Shown here piece after piece: positions 52,441 to 62,729 of a stretch of 64,000 nt of DNA. The stretch is from Chytriomyces cf. hyalinus JEL632 (taxonomy: Eukaryota > Chytridiomycota > Chytridiomycetes > Chytridiales > Chytriomycetaceae). Under the pieces are notes generated by a model that saw only the letters and a list, made by a program, of their open reading frames with translations, did no database searches and was not told the DNA's origin. A program made the position numbers and the translations under genes. Location: NCBI GenBank assembly GCA_025435555.1, contig JAIWWG010000088.1, forward strand, positions 62,001 to 126,000, read 5' to 3'. How positions within the stretch are numbered: position 1 is the first letter of the stretch; the number at the start of each line of letters is the position of its first letter.

Positions 52441-55400
52441 ATGGAAATTAGCGAGGATGTCTCGTTCCGGGACTCGTACTTTTACACGAACCGCGTGTTT
52501 GTCTACGACATGAACAAGAACATTCGGAACCCTGGAAGCACGCACCGGCAAGCCCCCAACTTTGCTGCCATCATCGCACCAGCAACAGCAACAACTGCAA
52601 AATCTGCGCAAACACCAATCATGCAATCAAAAAAGCCCAGTCCCACTCTATCAAAATCAAGAGACAGAGATATCAAATCAAAGCAGTTTTATGCAGACAT
52701 GCTGGCATTGAAGGACATACACTTGGTGCGAGGAACTAGTTGCTCCACCATCAAGAGTGTGGAACCAGTGGATTGGGCAGCGTTTTCAAAGCGGGCCATT
52801 AAACCTGCTCAGTCTCCAACAAGGAAACTTGCAACTCGCGATAACCTGAACAGCGTCCCGCATCATCAGTCTGAGGTGCCACCAAGTTCTGGGACCAGTG
52901 TTCAGCCTCGAAAAGCTGCTGCGGTGTTTCGATCGCGCGAAAATCACAATTCCACGCCCACAACCCTGATCAATAATAATCGTCATCAAACATATTCTCC
53001 GCTTTCGGCTGCATTGCATTTGGACCGTGACAAGGACGAAACTGAATCAGAGGAAGCCGTCATGCGAGTGAGAGTCTCCTCCATAGTGTCCACCTGTTCA
53101 TATTCTTACCCTCCAACTCGTAAACAGGACTTTTCATTCGATCCAGACCAGCGGCTTACCATTTCTTCAAAAGACAACCTGTTCATACCCGCATTCTTGA
53201 TTCGGCATAAATCCCGCAGTTTAAAGCGACCTCCGCAATTCCTAAAACCACCACAAGCTGCAATTACGCCGACGCGATCGAAACCCAACCCATCCTCACC
53301 AACAACCCCATCTACCGCCAACGCAACCACTCCAACCGTATCTCGAAACGCCCAAAGACTCCTCAAACTGCAGCAATACAGGCTACAACGCCAAGAAGCA
53401 CCCAACCCGGACCAACTCGAACCTCCAGCCGAACTCGGTTACGAAACACGTCCCATGTCTGCACACGCACCTTTCAATTTACGTGACTATATCAAACCCA
53501 TTGGAATGGTGACTGAGAAGGAGGAGACGGATGATTATGAGAAACGGATGCGTTCTCTGTTCTTGCCGTCGTTGTTTGCAGGGGATTCCGTGGATGACAT
53601 GAAGAACAATAGCGCAAAAACGCGGCGTGTGAATATGGTCGTTGAGCATGTTTCTGTTGCCGATGAACCAAAGGGAGATGTCAGGAAGACGGTCAGTTTC
53701 CAGCAAGATCAGCCAGACACATCGAAACCTGTTCCCAAGGAAATCTCGCTAGTACCTACAAGTTTAAAACCTCCACCGCCTCCACCTCCACCACTCATCC
53801 GCCCCACAAGTTCCCGAGGTGGCGTCACGGTGACAAACCGCCCAGACTCAAGTGACATGCGCCGACGTCTGTTTCTTCCACCGCCACCAACCCGGCGACC
53901 CGTTTCAGGATCCCGAGGCGGGTACCGGCCCACAGCCGACGACCGATCAACCTCCAACGCGAAACTATACACAGGCACAGCTGCCTCCAGCACCCGCAAC
54001 GGAGTTTCAGACGTGTACTCTTCAAGCGGTGCAGGAAACTTACCAACCCTACGTCGAAGCAACAGCGCCCGCGCGCGTAGCGCCAACCTCAGAAAACGTA
54101 AACTGAGCACGGCGTTGCATAAGCCGATTCCAATTGGGAGACCCAATTTAACGACTTTGGCAACAGTGAATGGGGCCGGTACAGTTGTGGATGACATTCC
54201 AAACGATTTGAGTGCACCACTTTTGAGGTGGGAGCTTGCGATTTATCATGTGCTTAAGTTAAACAAGACCAAGAAGAGTGTGTTGGATGATAATGCTGGT
54301 GGTGTTACTGCTGGTGGTGGTGGGTTGTCTGAGTTGACTCAGACAGAGATAATTCAGCGCGCAAAGAGGGATCGGTTGGATCTTGTTGGAGCGCTGCGCG
54401 TTAAACGCATCTATGAAATCAATGTGGGTTCCCGCGAAGACAAAGATTTGGATATTTTGGATGGAATTATTGGCAAGTATCATTGCTTTGCGAAACTGTC
54501 CCCAGTGGTGAGTTTGTATGTGACGCTGTAAGTAATGATAAAAATTTAACCCCACATATATTTCAAAAGGTCCGCTACAAACTGTACAACTGCTGCACAA
54601 TCGAAACCCACGCCCGCGGGACTGTCATGATCCGCGAAGGCCACCAAGCGCGTTTCTGGTACATTCTCTTAACAGGCGAATGTCTACACCAATTGCGCCC
54701 AGACACCCCCATGACCGTCACAACGCGCGTATCTCCCGGTGGAAGCGTGGGTGAATTTGGAAACTTGTTTGGAACCGCGTTCGCGAACCAGGAAACGCGG
54801 CATTTGCGTGCAACGTGTTTAATGCGATGCGACTTTTTGCGGATTGAAAAGGCGGATTATTTGGCAATTTCTCGAGAGGCGAAAGGGTTGGATTCGATGG
54901 TGTTTGAGTATTTTACGAGTGTGCCCGCGTTCTTTGGTGTTGAGAAGAGTATTCTGAATTTGATTTGCCAGCGGAGGTGAGCGTGCTCTTTCTTGTTTTG
55001 GTGTTGATTGTGCAACTCACTTTAGCAAACAATACAGCATCGTTCGCAAATTTGATGTCGACGAAGTGGTTTTACGTGCCGGAGAACCGTGCTCAAACGT
55101 GTACTTTATCATGAAGGGAAAAGTACGCGCACTGCACATGGTCACTTTCGCCAAACGCGATGCCGGTCTCATCTCCGTCAAACGCGATCGCCGACACAAG
55201 TACATTCTGGCACCTTACAAACCACCACCACCACCACCACCACCACCATCCTCGTTCCTTTCCTTCTCCTTGCAAGCTGACAAAGCAAGCAACAACAACA
55301 AACCTCCTCCCCCTATAACATCTGGAAACTCGTACCTTGGGCCCAACGATGAAGTCGTGCGTGAGCTCGCGACAGTTCTCGACTTGACGAATGGAATGTC

Positions 55401-55884
55401 TTTCCCACCCATGCGACCCAGTAAAGTTGTAATGGAGCAGCAGGAACTCGCAGACGCCATGGCCGCAGCAGATAATGCCAAAAATAATGCTCGTCGCATC
55501 AGTGTCATGACTCCATCCAGTACACGGCAAATGAGTATGCTCAGCACTCCTACTTCAAAACAAGAGTCCAATGCGATTTCATGTCCGTTTCATTTTGTGG
55601 TTGTGGATAACAAGCTCGAAGTGATTGCCATTTCTGTGCAAGATTTGCGCGAGATTTTGCCGCCAGACACGTTGCGGCGGGTGATGGAACAGCGGTCGTT
55701 GACGGATGTGTCTTCACAGGAGATTGAGGAGCGGTATCTTGCGGCGCTGGGTTGGCGTAATAGCGACTTGGACGGGGCGCGGTCTCTTCGTATCGACTCG
55801 TTCCACAATGACGGGAGTTGGAGCAATCCTGTTGTTAAGGACAAGTTCAAGAAGAGGAATGAAGAGGATCCAGTGCTGTTGTGA
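52441..55884 (+). CDS. Protein with two cyclic-nucleotide-binding (CNB) domains
   Basis: Exons 52441-54507, 54570-54976 and 55026-55884 keep phase and give about 1110 residues. The first 600 are disordered: Ser/Pro/Thr-rich with basic patches and a PPPPPPP run. CNB domain 1 spans the exon 1/2 border (LSPVVRYKLYNCCTIETHARGTVMIREGH, WYILLTGEC, GEFGNLFG). CNB domain 2 starts in exon 3 (VRKFDVDEVVLRAGEPCSNVYFIMKGKV), is interrupted by a Pro-rich insert of about 80 residues and resumes at FHFVVVDNKLEVIAI. No kinase, channel or GEF domain is seen. The GE of the phosphate-binding cassette is present in domain 1 (GEFGNL) but the following Arg is not obvious, so cAMP binding is uncertain. Similar two-CNB proteins occur in flagellated eukaryotes. 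Confidence 0.78.
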
Positions 55885-56331
55885 ATTTTGATACTGCGAA
55901 GATGGCAGTAATTCGAGGGATTCTTTCTCTGCTCGCCGGTTTTTGCTGGATACCATTACCGTAAAAGCTTGATAAACAAGTTACATTTCGACGCCTTCGA
56001 TCATTTCCCGTTCTTGAAGAGATAAACCTCACAGAATCGGCTCATTGTTGCTGAGTTTCACGGTTGTTGTCAAATTATAGCTTCGAGCATGAGATTGAAA
56101 ATGCGGAGTAAATTGGGCCAAGAAAGGTTACTGCTGATACTCTATTTGCAGTTGCTGAGGTTATTCGAGCTGGAGTGTTCGCAAAGGTTTTGAGAAGGGC
56201 GACGCGCCTGCCAGATTCGCAGATGAAAATCAAGAGAATTGAAACAGAACTGGATGCAATGCTGCCAAGTACGCAAGTTGGACATGTTACTACAGCCATC
56301 TCAAAACGAAATTGGGGGTATCCTCACTTTT
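55885..56331. other. Intergenic, possible unassigned exon
   Basis: Within it a plus-strand frame at about 56130-56320 reads helix-like sequence (LFAVAEVIRAGVFAKVLRRA), without a start, splice partner or family. Nothing else is supported. Confidence 0.3.
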
Positions 56332-56785
56332 TTATTTTCGCCGCAAGAGTCCAGGCAGCCCAACATTGCTGTCATCCAGAATCAAAACAGGTCGTTCACT
56401 AAAGAGATATTTGACGCGCAGTAAAGCGACAATTCGGTTATCGCTTCGTTGCATCACGCCATACGGCTTATCCAGCTTCACTCGCTTGCCCCTCAGTCGA
56501 TGGCGGCCCACCAGCAGCCACGGCGTGTTCTTTTGATTCAAAGAGAGAGTTAATGAATGAACAAGGGATGCGGTAGGATTGCGAAAGTACACGCACCTTG
56601 TCATCGAATGAAACAGTGCCCATTCTGACTCCAGGAGCAACGCCGTCAATGACGCCCTGCACCTCAATCAGAGACCATCTGCTCTCGGTCTCTTCAATGC
56701 TGTCGCTCGCTGCCTTGACGTCCTTGTCGTTGGCCAAGAGCCCCGTTCCTCCGTCGCAGGCGCTGCTGATTTCGATTTGCGGCAT
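56332..56785 (-). CDS. CTF8: Chromosome transmission fidelity protein 8 (Ctf8)
   Basis: ATG at 56785 opens MPQIEISSACDGG, the classic Ctf8 start; RWSLIEVQGVIDG follows, and after a 62-67-nt intron (donor GTGCGT after DDK, acceptor AAAAG) exon 2 reads TPWLLVGRHRLRGKRVKLDKPYG and ends near a stop at 56332. This is the whole Ctf8 fold: a short beta barrel that, with Dcc1, joins Ctf18-RFC to load PCNA at forks and support sister-chromatid cohesion. Length (about 128 residues) is normal for the family. A 23-residue Asp/Glu-rich insertion sits between the first two strands. It is divergent from the CNB gene on the other strand. Confidence 0.85.
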
Positions 56786-56927
56786 TTTATTTTTTGAGTT
56801 TCTCGGACACACTGCACCAGCATATTCATACATTCAACGCACGTATTATTGCCCGATAAAAACAACTCAATAAACACATGCAGGGGTAACATGCAAGGAT
56901 AAATAAAATTAAAATACGCGCGAATAA

Positions 56928-57890
56928 TCACAACCGCCAAAATGCAAGACAGTATCTGAGACTCCGACTGAAACTAACAACCAGCAGCGGCGTCACCACC
57001 GTATCCAGTGCCAGCAACACACTTCCCGTCATTTGAAACAAAGCATACACCGCCGGGTCCCGCTCCACGTCAGAGCCCAAATACCCCCACGCATACCACA
57101 CCATGAACATCATGTACACGGCATACGATACCATCAGAGTACTGCTCATGATGATGCATGTGAACAGAATCTTGCGCTGTACACGTAACCGCATCGTTTC
57201 CATCGCAAAAGGATTCAGTTTGTTGTCCACGGATTCGTCCGATTCGCCGTTTTCGAGAATTGGTTTCAATTTTGCATCGATGGCAGCTTTGAGAAGTGTG
57301 TTGGATGTGGCGTATGTCTGTGCATATAGGGCAATGATTCCAGTGGTGCATCCAACGTAGACAGTTGTCATTGCGACAGTCCACAGTTTGATTGGAAACG
57401 AGTCAAGCGGAGTTCCTTCAAGCGATCGGAAACCCAACGAGATGCCAATGAGGATGAGCAGCGGCACCGAGACTGCCACCAACAAGCGCTGAAAATAAAC
57501 GGTCGAAGCCTCTTCGGGAATCTGCCGCATGATAAACAACCGCTCCATCGCCAGCATCAAGTGTGTGGTAAACTGCAGCAGGAACGAGACGTTGAGGAAC
57601 AGGCTCGACACCTTATTGGACCAGGAATCGGGGTCCATAAACACATGCAAGTGAGACACAAAGACAGTCTGGAATATGAGGGTGCCTGTGCCCCATAGCA
57701 GCGATGCAGCTAGTAGAAGGACCAGGATGCCGTCCAGACGGGAGAAGATGACCCGCTTGCATTTTGCGTAGGAGACGGTTGCGAGGATCGCTGCGGACAT
57801 GCTGCTTCCGAGGAGGCAGAAGATTCGTGTGGCAACGATAGCGCCATCGACGAAGGCGTCGGCGCGCGAGCTCTCGATGGCTGGCGTCAT
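56928..57890 (-). CDS. GPCR-like seven-TM protein
   Basis: Single exon of 320 residues from ATG at 57890. The hydrophobic pattern gives seven spans: ATRIFCLLGSSMSAAILATV; LDGILVLLLAASLLWGTGTL; LFLNVSFLLQFTTHLMLAME with RLF; LLVAVSVPLLILIGISLGF; WTVAMTTVYVGCTTGIIALY; LFTCIIMSSTLMVSYAVYMM; and a last one at VLLALDTVVTPLLVVSFS. The AMERLF at the end of TM3 stands where class-A receptors have DRY, and TM7 has a degenerate end. A basic third loop (about 40 residues) lies between TM5 and TM6. The open frame extends upstream without a better ATG. Ligand unknown. Not similar to the 7TM pair at 49-51 kb. Confidence 0.7.
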   Translation of the reverse strand: MTPAIESSRADAFVDGAIVATRIFCLLGSSMSAAILATVSYAKCKRVIFSRLDGILVLLLAASLLWGTGTLIFQTVFVSHLHVFMDPDSWSNKVSSLFLNVSFLLQFTTHLMLAMERLFIMRQIPEEASTVYFQRLLVAVSVPLLILIGISLGFRSLEGTPLDSFPIKLWTVAMTTVYVGCTTGIIALYAQTYATSNTLLKAAIDAKLKPILENGESDESVDNKLNPFAMETMRLRVQRKILFTCIIMSSTLMVSYAVYMMFMVWYAWGYLGSDVERDPAVYALFQMTGSVLLALDTVVTPLLVVSFSRSLRYCLAFWRL

Positions 57891-58307
57891 GGTTGAGTCT
57901 TTGAACCCTGTTTGTTTTTGCCCATCTGTTTTTAACAAATGAATGAAAGTAAAACTGAAACTTCTGATGACAGACGATATCCACCACGACTGTGTGGGAT
58001 TCCGATGCTGAGAAAGCTCGAACGCATGGCTGAGACGATGGAAAGAGGATGGGAAGCATCCAAACACATCCGCCTTATCCTCCATGCTGGTTGCCACGTG
58101 AGTCAAGTAAAGGCGTCTGTAAGAACGCGCGCGAACGCTCTTTTGGATCGGATTATGCTGCACAAAATGAGACCGAGGGCCCTGCGATCGATCAAATGAT
58201 TTTGTTTAGTAATTTTTACCGTATTTATGCGATGAAACGACCCTCTCTGCTGGTAACACGTTCGAATTTGAAACCCAAAACAACAGAAACCAGTAGAAGA
58301 AACAGAT
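57891..58307. other. Intergenic, no further gene seen
   Basis: The frame of the GPCR-like gene continues here without a clear start, so an earlier 5' exon is possible; otherwise nothing is supported. Confidence 0.35.
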
Positions 58308-59175
58308 TTATTGTATCCTCCGGCACAGAAATTTCGTGGACATGAACCGGCTTTCAACCATACGTTCAGGATATTCAAGCCATCCATGTCCTAGGAACAA
58401 CGGATTTACCAAAACCCTCAAATCAGAAAACAAATGTGTCTGCCAACTGAAAGGCAGGCTTATTGCCATTTCATCAATCTTGGTTGGTTTCACAAGATCA
58501 TGCACTTTCTGCACCAACTCTTCGGGGCTCTTCTCCCCATCAAACACTTTTGCAATCAACAGCTTTTTCAGCGACTTGCATTCAGATAACGCAGCAGCAG
58601 AGCAGTCTTCCAGAGTTGGCAAATGTAGTGAGGAAAGTATTGGCATTAGGTGGAGTACATGAAGAATTTGCGTCGGAATGCTCGTTGAGAACCACTTTGC
58701 TGTGATATCAAGTGATGCTTGATCGTATTTGCAGCGCTCAAAATAGTCACCCCCAAGAGAAAGCTCCCTAACGTTCTTTCTGGCATTGTATATTGCAGCA
58801 AACAACTTGTCCGTTCCAGTGGTTGACCAGCACTTTGAGGTTTTCAGGTAGAGCGCCCAAGATGGCCATTCCAGTCAAATCATCAATACTCGCACACCCA
58901 CCATGTTTTTTGAGAATAAGTGAATAGGCATGAAGTGCACGCAGGTGAGAAATGGGAACAGCAAGGGTCACTTCAAATGGGTAGGGGACACGTTGTCGCA
59001 GGTAGGCACATGGCCAGAGATCGACTGGTCTTGTCTGATTGTGCGATCGATATGGATACCCAAAGTCTAACATGGCTTTGGAGATGTATTTGAAGTATGG
59101 AACAGAATGGCACAACTGCAGGATATGATGGCTGCTCACAAATGATGCAATTCAATCAAGAATTTCTTGCGGCAT
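58308..59175 (-). pseudogene. F-box-like gene, disrupted
   Basis: From ATG at 59175 the frame reads MPQEILD, then TGA (59152-59154), then IASFVSSHHILQLCHSVPYF in the same frame: together an F-box-type helix pattern (LPxEIL..I..F) interrupted exactly where an Arg codon (CGA) would give TGA by one C-to-T change. The sequence continues open to about 58810; there the frame changes between VLVNHW and KLFAAIYNARKNV, and a Leu-rich second half runs to the stop at 58308. An F-box plus leucine-rich substrate part would make it an SCF ubiquitin-ligase adaptor. With one nonsense and one frame change, next to a transposon, it is most likely a dying gene. Confidence 0.55.
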
Positions 59176-59343
59176 GGATTCGAGCGTCGGTATTGATGGT
59201 ATCGCTGGTTTGGAGAGTTCAGTGTCAATAGATGGGTAAGCAATGGTTTTCGACAGGGAGAGGAACAAGCTGTTGATGCTTGCTAACTGCAGCATCTGAA
59301 GCAATTATATTGCTACAGTATGTGGTTATTGCTGTAATATTTA

Positions 59344-59484
59344 CAGCAATTTTCATTTGTTTTGTCAATTGGGAGCAAACACGAAATGCGCATTTTTATC
59401 AGATACTGGCCTGATACTGGTTCAATACTGGTCCACTGCCAACTCACACACTAGGCCACCACCACCCTTGCATTCACTCCCAGG
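59344..59484 (+). repeat. Left terminal inverted repeat
   Basis: Starts CAGCAATTTTCATTTG directly after TA and ends CACTCCCAGG. Inside, a CTGG/CCAG-rich part repeats ATACTGG three times (GATACTGGCC, GATACTGGTT, AATACTGGTC), a possible set of transposase-binding sites. Confidence 0.9.
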
Positions 59485-59609
59485 CATAATTGGATCTTCA
59501 ACTCTTACTCTGAAGCTGCTTAGGAATCAGCAGTTCTGCTTGGAACCTGTTCGTATCCTTCCCCCATCAAATCTAATATCATTCGCTCATACAACAATCA
59601 GGATCATCA

Positions 59610-60733
59610 ATGGGACCAAACACTCATCCAGACGCTCTGCTATGGCGTATCATCTATGCCATCCTTGATGGTAACAAGTTTGACAAGGTGGCTGAACAGC
59701 TGTATGTATCCAAGCAACTATGTCGGAGGACCTGGGCCACTTTCGAAGCATACAGTACAATCAGGAATCCATTTGTGACTTGAAATGCGCGCCACAGAAA
59801 TTTGGACAGTCGAAACTTGGTGGTAAGTACAGTTGAGATGCCAATTTATACACTTATACCCTCGTCGCCACCCACTAGCATCTACGAGCTCTTCTGGAGA
59901 TTTGAAAAGATTGGTATCTGGAGGAGTTGGTGAATGAAATGGAAGCAACGACTGGTCGGAAAGTGTCTGCCCCAACAAAGTGGCAAAGTCTGCGCAGGCT
60001 TGGTATTACACACAAAATGGCAAGCTTTTGATACTGCTGATTGCTTTTGGTGTTGTCTGTATTGCAGCTGACAAAGAAGGCTGTCGAGCAAAATGAATAC
60101 GAGAAGACAAAGTTTCTTGTCTTCATAGGACAATTTGATCCAAAGCAGCTGGTGTTTGCTGATGAATTAGCAGTGCTCTGGAAAGAAAGTGGGGATGGAA
60201 CTTTTCTGGGTGCAGAGCTACGCATTGTTTGCCATTTGTTCGGGGGATGAAACACAGTATTGTTGCAGGCATCTCGTTGGATGGATACATATCTTTTTCT
60301 GTTATTGAAGGAAGTCTTGATGGCGAAACATTTATAAGCTGGTTGGAAGAAGATTTGGTGAGTTGTTGAACTTGCTGCTTGTCAAACTAATTTTCACACG
60401 AATTCCAGCTCCTGAACATGAATGTGTATCCTGCTCCAAATAGTGTGCTTGTTCTTGATAATGCAGCCATTCACAAGAGCCCGCAAGTTGAAGAACTCTG
60501 CAAAAAGGCTGGAGTTGTCCTTGTTTATCTGCCACCCTACTCCCCTGACTTTAATCCTGTATGTATCATATCCGCACCATTGCAAATGCCTTCTCAAAAA
60601 TTCTACAGATTGAACAAAGCTTCTTCCTGGTGAAAAGTTATCTGCGCCATCACAAGGAGCGGCTTATCCAGGAGTGCATGACAATGCAACCCGAAAGAGC
60701 TCTGTGTTGCTTCCAACAGTGCAATTATGTGTG
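59610..60733 (+). pseudogene. DDE (Tc1/mariner-IS630 type) transposase, damaged
   Basis: Pieces in order: a helix-turn-helix part (FDKVAEQLYVSKQLCRRTW); a linker with APQKFGQSKLG; a second HTH-like part ending SLRRLGITHKM; LVFADE (first catalytic Asp); DGYISFSVIEGSLDGETFISW; PNSVLVLDNAAIH (second Asp); and LPPYSPDFNP, with IEQSFFLVKSYL after an intron (final Glu). These are the DDE_3 hallmarks. Breaks: a frame change near 59755 beside a TTT run, a shortened linker around 59880-59920, and a frame change near 60200 between FADE and the next block. Introns near 59823, 60025, 60357 and 60560 have normal GT-AG ends. No full-length transposase can be read from this copy; the catalytic triad residues themselves are retained. 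Confidence 0.7.
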
Positions 60734-60829
60734 AAATCAGAATAAATGGACATTTATTGATGATAACAAAAGGATATGACAACCAACAGGATAGTACTGA
60801 GTCAGTAAAAATCAAAATGCGTTGGGTTT

Positions 60830-62490
60830 ACAGTGCCGTCAAAATCTCTTCTAAAAAAACGAATTGTTTGAGGTTCAATGCGAGGCTCTGCTTTTACTTT
60901 TGGTGAAGGGTGGTCTTCAGATGCACCATCTGTTTTCTCCTGAACTGGTTCACTTGAAGACAACCTGCCCCACTTACTTCTTGCAGGCTTGTAGCGTTCA
61001 AGATTGAACGTGTCAAGTGAAGTTGGTGGGTTATGGAGGTCTACTCCTGCAATTTTACCAACCTTGGAAACAATGAGCTAGAACATTTTAGGACTTGAGC
61101 CAGTAAAGACTCACAATCTGAGCCACCCATGCAATCTTCATTTGAGTTGTTAGCTTCAAATGGACTTTCACACCGTCCTTGAAATCATGAAGGCAGCCTT
61201 CAGGATTTTCTGCACATTTTTTGTTGTACACAGCAGCCAGGCAATCAGTAGTAGTTATCATACTTTCAGCTTGGTCAATTACTGAGCCCTGTTGCAAAAG
61301 ATATCAGTGCATAAAATTCAAGAATGACAAGTTGACAAATAACCACCCTTGAACGCCCATCTTGGTTTCCTAGTTTTCCTGAGTCTTGAGAATCCAATAC
61401 AACTCACATGTGTCAATGAGTGAAAGAAAGCTGGGGAATTATTTTCCGCACCTTGCCGGATGATAAGAATCGGTTTCTTTGTTGGTGTGGATGTTTCAAA
61501 CATCTCGATAAAATTGACAACCTGAGGCCAAACCCTAATCGCAAAGATGGTAGGTGACTTTGAAATGCCTTCAATGTAATGCAACTTGGATTTGTCCCAT
61601 CAATTGGGCTCCCAAGCTGCCAACTTGTTCTCCAGATGATCCCACAATTCCTTGAGGCTTGTCACATCAGGCATTACAACTTGAGCACTTTCAATACATT
61701 TTGAAATGCCTCTATTGTTTGCAGATGTATGCAGAGACACTGACAATTGCACTGAAATTGGGTATTGGTAAGTATCTATACAGCATGAAATAGCAGTACA
61801 ACCAATCACCAGTCTTTTCTTTTTTTAGCCGGAGCCACCTTCTTGATTGGCTGTGGATTATTCTCAGCATCCTCGTCTGGATCCAAGTTTTCTGTTTCTG
61901 TGCTATTTGAAACCTTGACTTGCTTTGGTGCCTTTTGGCATTTAGCTGGCTTCTTGCGATTCTGGGGCGACACAGGATGATCAACAGTTGTTGCAACAGC
62001 AAGAGGGGCTTGTGATGCAGCTCTCCCCACTGCTGTGTCTTTCCAATTTGAGTATTTTTTGTGGCAACCCTTGCCCTTCAGTGAGCATAGCTTGATCTTC
62101 AGAAGGAGCTGACCAGGTAGTAGCTGGGCCGCGAAGATTGAGAAACGTTGAGACAGGTGTTCCCTCAATTGTAACCTCCTTGTAGATCTCCACCTTCAAT
62201 CCAGAGAAGAAGGCATGATCATGTACACATGTACAGTTGCCTTTACCGACACCACATCTGAGGCAAAGCGTGCATAAAGCGCAGATGCGGTGGGAATGGG
62301 CAGCTGGGGAGAACTCAATGCCTTCATCAGATTGATTGCCTTTGTCTGACCGATTGCCATTGTCTGACTGATTGCCTTTGTCAGGTTGATTGCCATCCAC
62401 CAGCACGTCATTTTTGTCAGCAGGAACCTTGTCCAAGTCACTGTCGAAGTCAATGCCAGATAATTGCGTGTCTGACATTGCCACCCTGCT
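60830..62490 (-). pseudogene. Accessory gene of the transposon, unknown function, damaged
   Basis: Starting near 62480 with MSDTQLSGIDFD, the protein has an acidic N-terminus with a six-residue repeat (DKGNQS-like), a Cys-rich part (CALCTLCLRCGVGKGNCTC), an IEGTP|LLLKIKLC splice, a GCHKKYSNW motif, a Lys/Pro-rich linker, then helical parts (LKELWDHLENKLAAW, IFAIRVWPQVVNFIEMFE, LTTQMKIAWVAQIV) and a basic end. Cys and His clusters suggest zinc binding. At least two defects are seen: a frame change at an A-run near 61820 and TGA near 61605, with matching sequence in frame beyond it. Transposon accessory proteins often bind TIR DNA or help nuclear import; nothing here proves that. I know no family with this layout. 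Confidence 0.5.
62330..62400 (-). repeat. 18-bp tandem repeat in the accessory gene
   Basis: Units of the type TTGCCTTTGTCTGACCGA follow each other about four times on the plus strand, encoding (in the minus frame) the D-K/N-G-N-Q/R-S-like hexapeptide. Keeps the reading frame. Confidence 0.7.
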
Positions 62491-62567
62491 TGAGGTTGCA
62501 TCACTAATTACCATGAGGGCAAGAGAGTGTTCTACGTACCTATCAACTTGGCAGTACATTTTGTATT

Positions 62568-62708
62568 CCTGGGAGTGAATGCAAGGGTGGTGGTGGCCTA
62601 GTATGTGAGTTGGCAGTGGACCAGTATTGAACCAGTATCAGGCCAGTATCTGATAAAAATGCGCATTTCATGTTTGCTCCCAATTGACAAAACAAATGAA
62701 AATTGCTG
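62568..62708 (-). repeat. Right terminal inverted repeat
   Basis: Inverted copy of 59344-59484. Two differences from the left copy were seen (ACG/ATG after GAGCAAAC, and CACACTAGG/CATACTAGG); the rest reads the same. It ends GCTG before the flanking TA. Confidence 0.9.
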
Positions 62709-62729
62709 TAAAACAAATATTTGAAAATA

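Larger units (their letters stand above)
59342..62710. mobile_element. Tc1/mariner-like DNA transposon with 141-bp terminal inverted repeats
   Basis: Two inverted copies of a 141-bp sequence lie at 59344-59484 and 62568-62708; only two mismatches were noticed between them. Both ends are flanked by TA (59342-59343 and 62709-62710), the target duplication expected of Tc1/mariner-type elements. The body of 3365 bp holds a plus-strand DDE transposase gene (59610-60733) and a minus-strand gene of unknown function (about 60830-62500). The long TIRs are unusual for the superfamily. The near identity of the TIRs argues for a recent insertion, although both genes look damaged. Confidence 0.85.
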
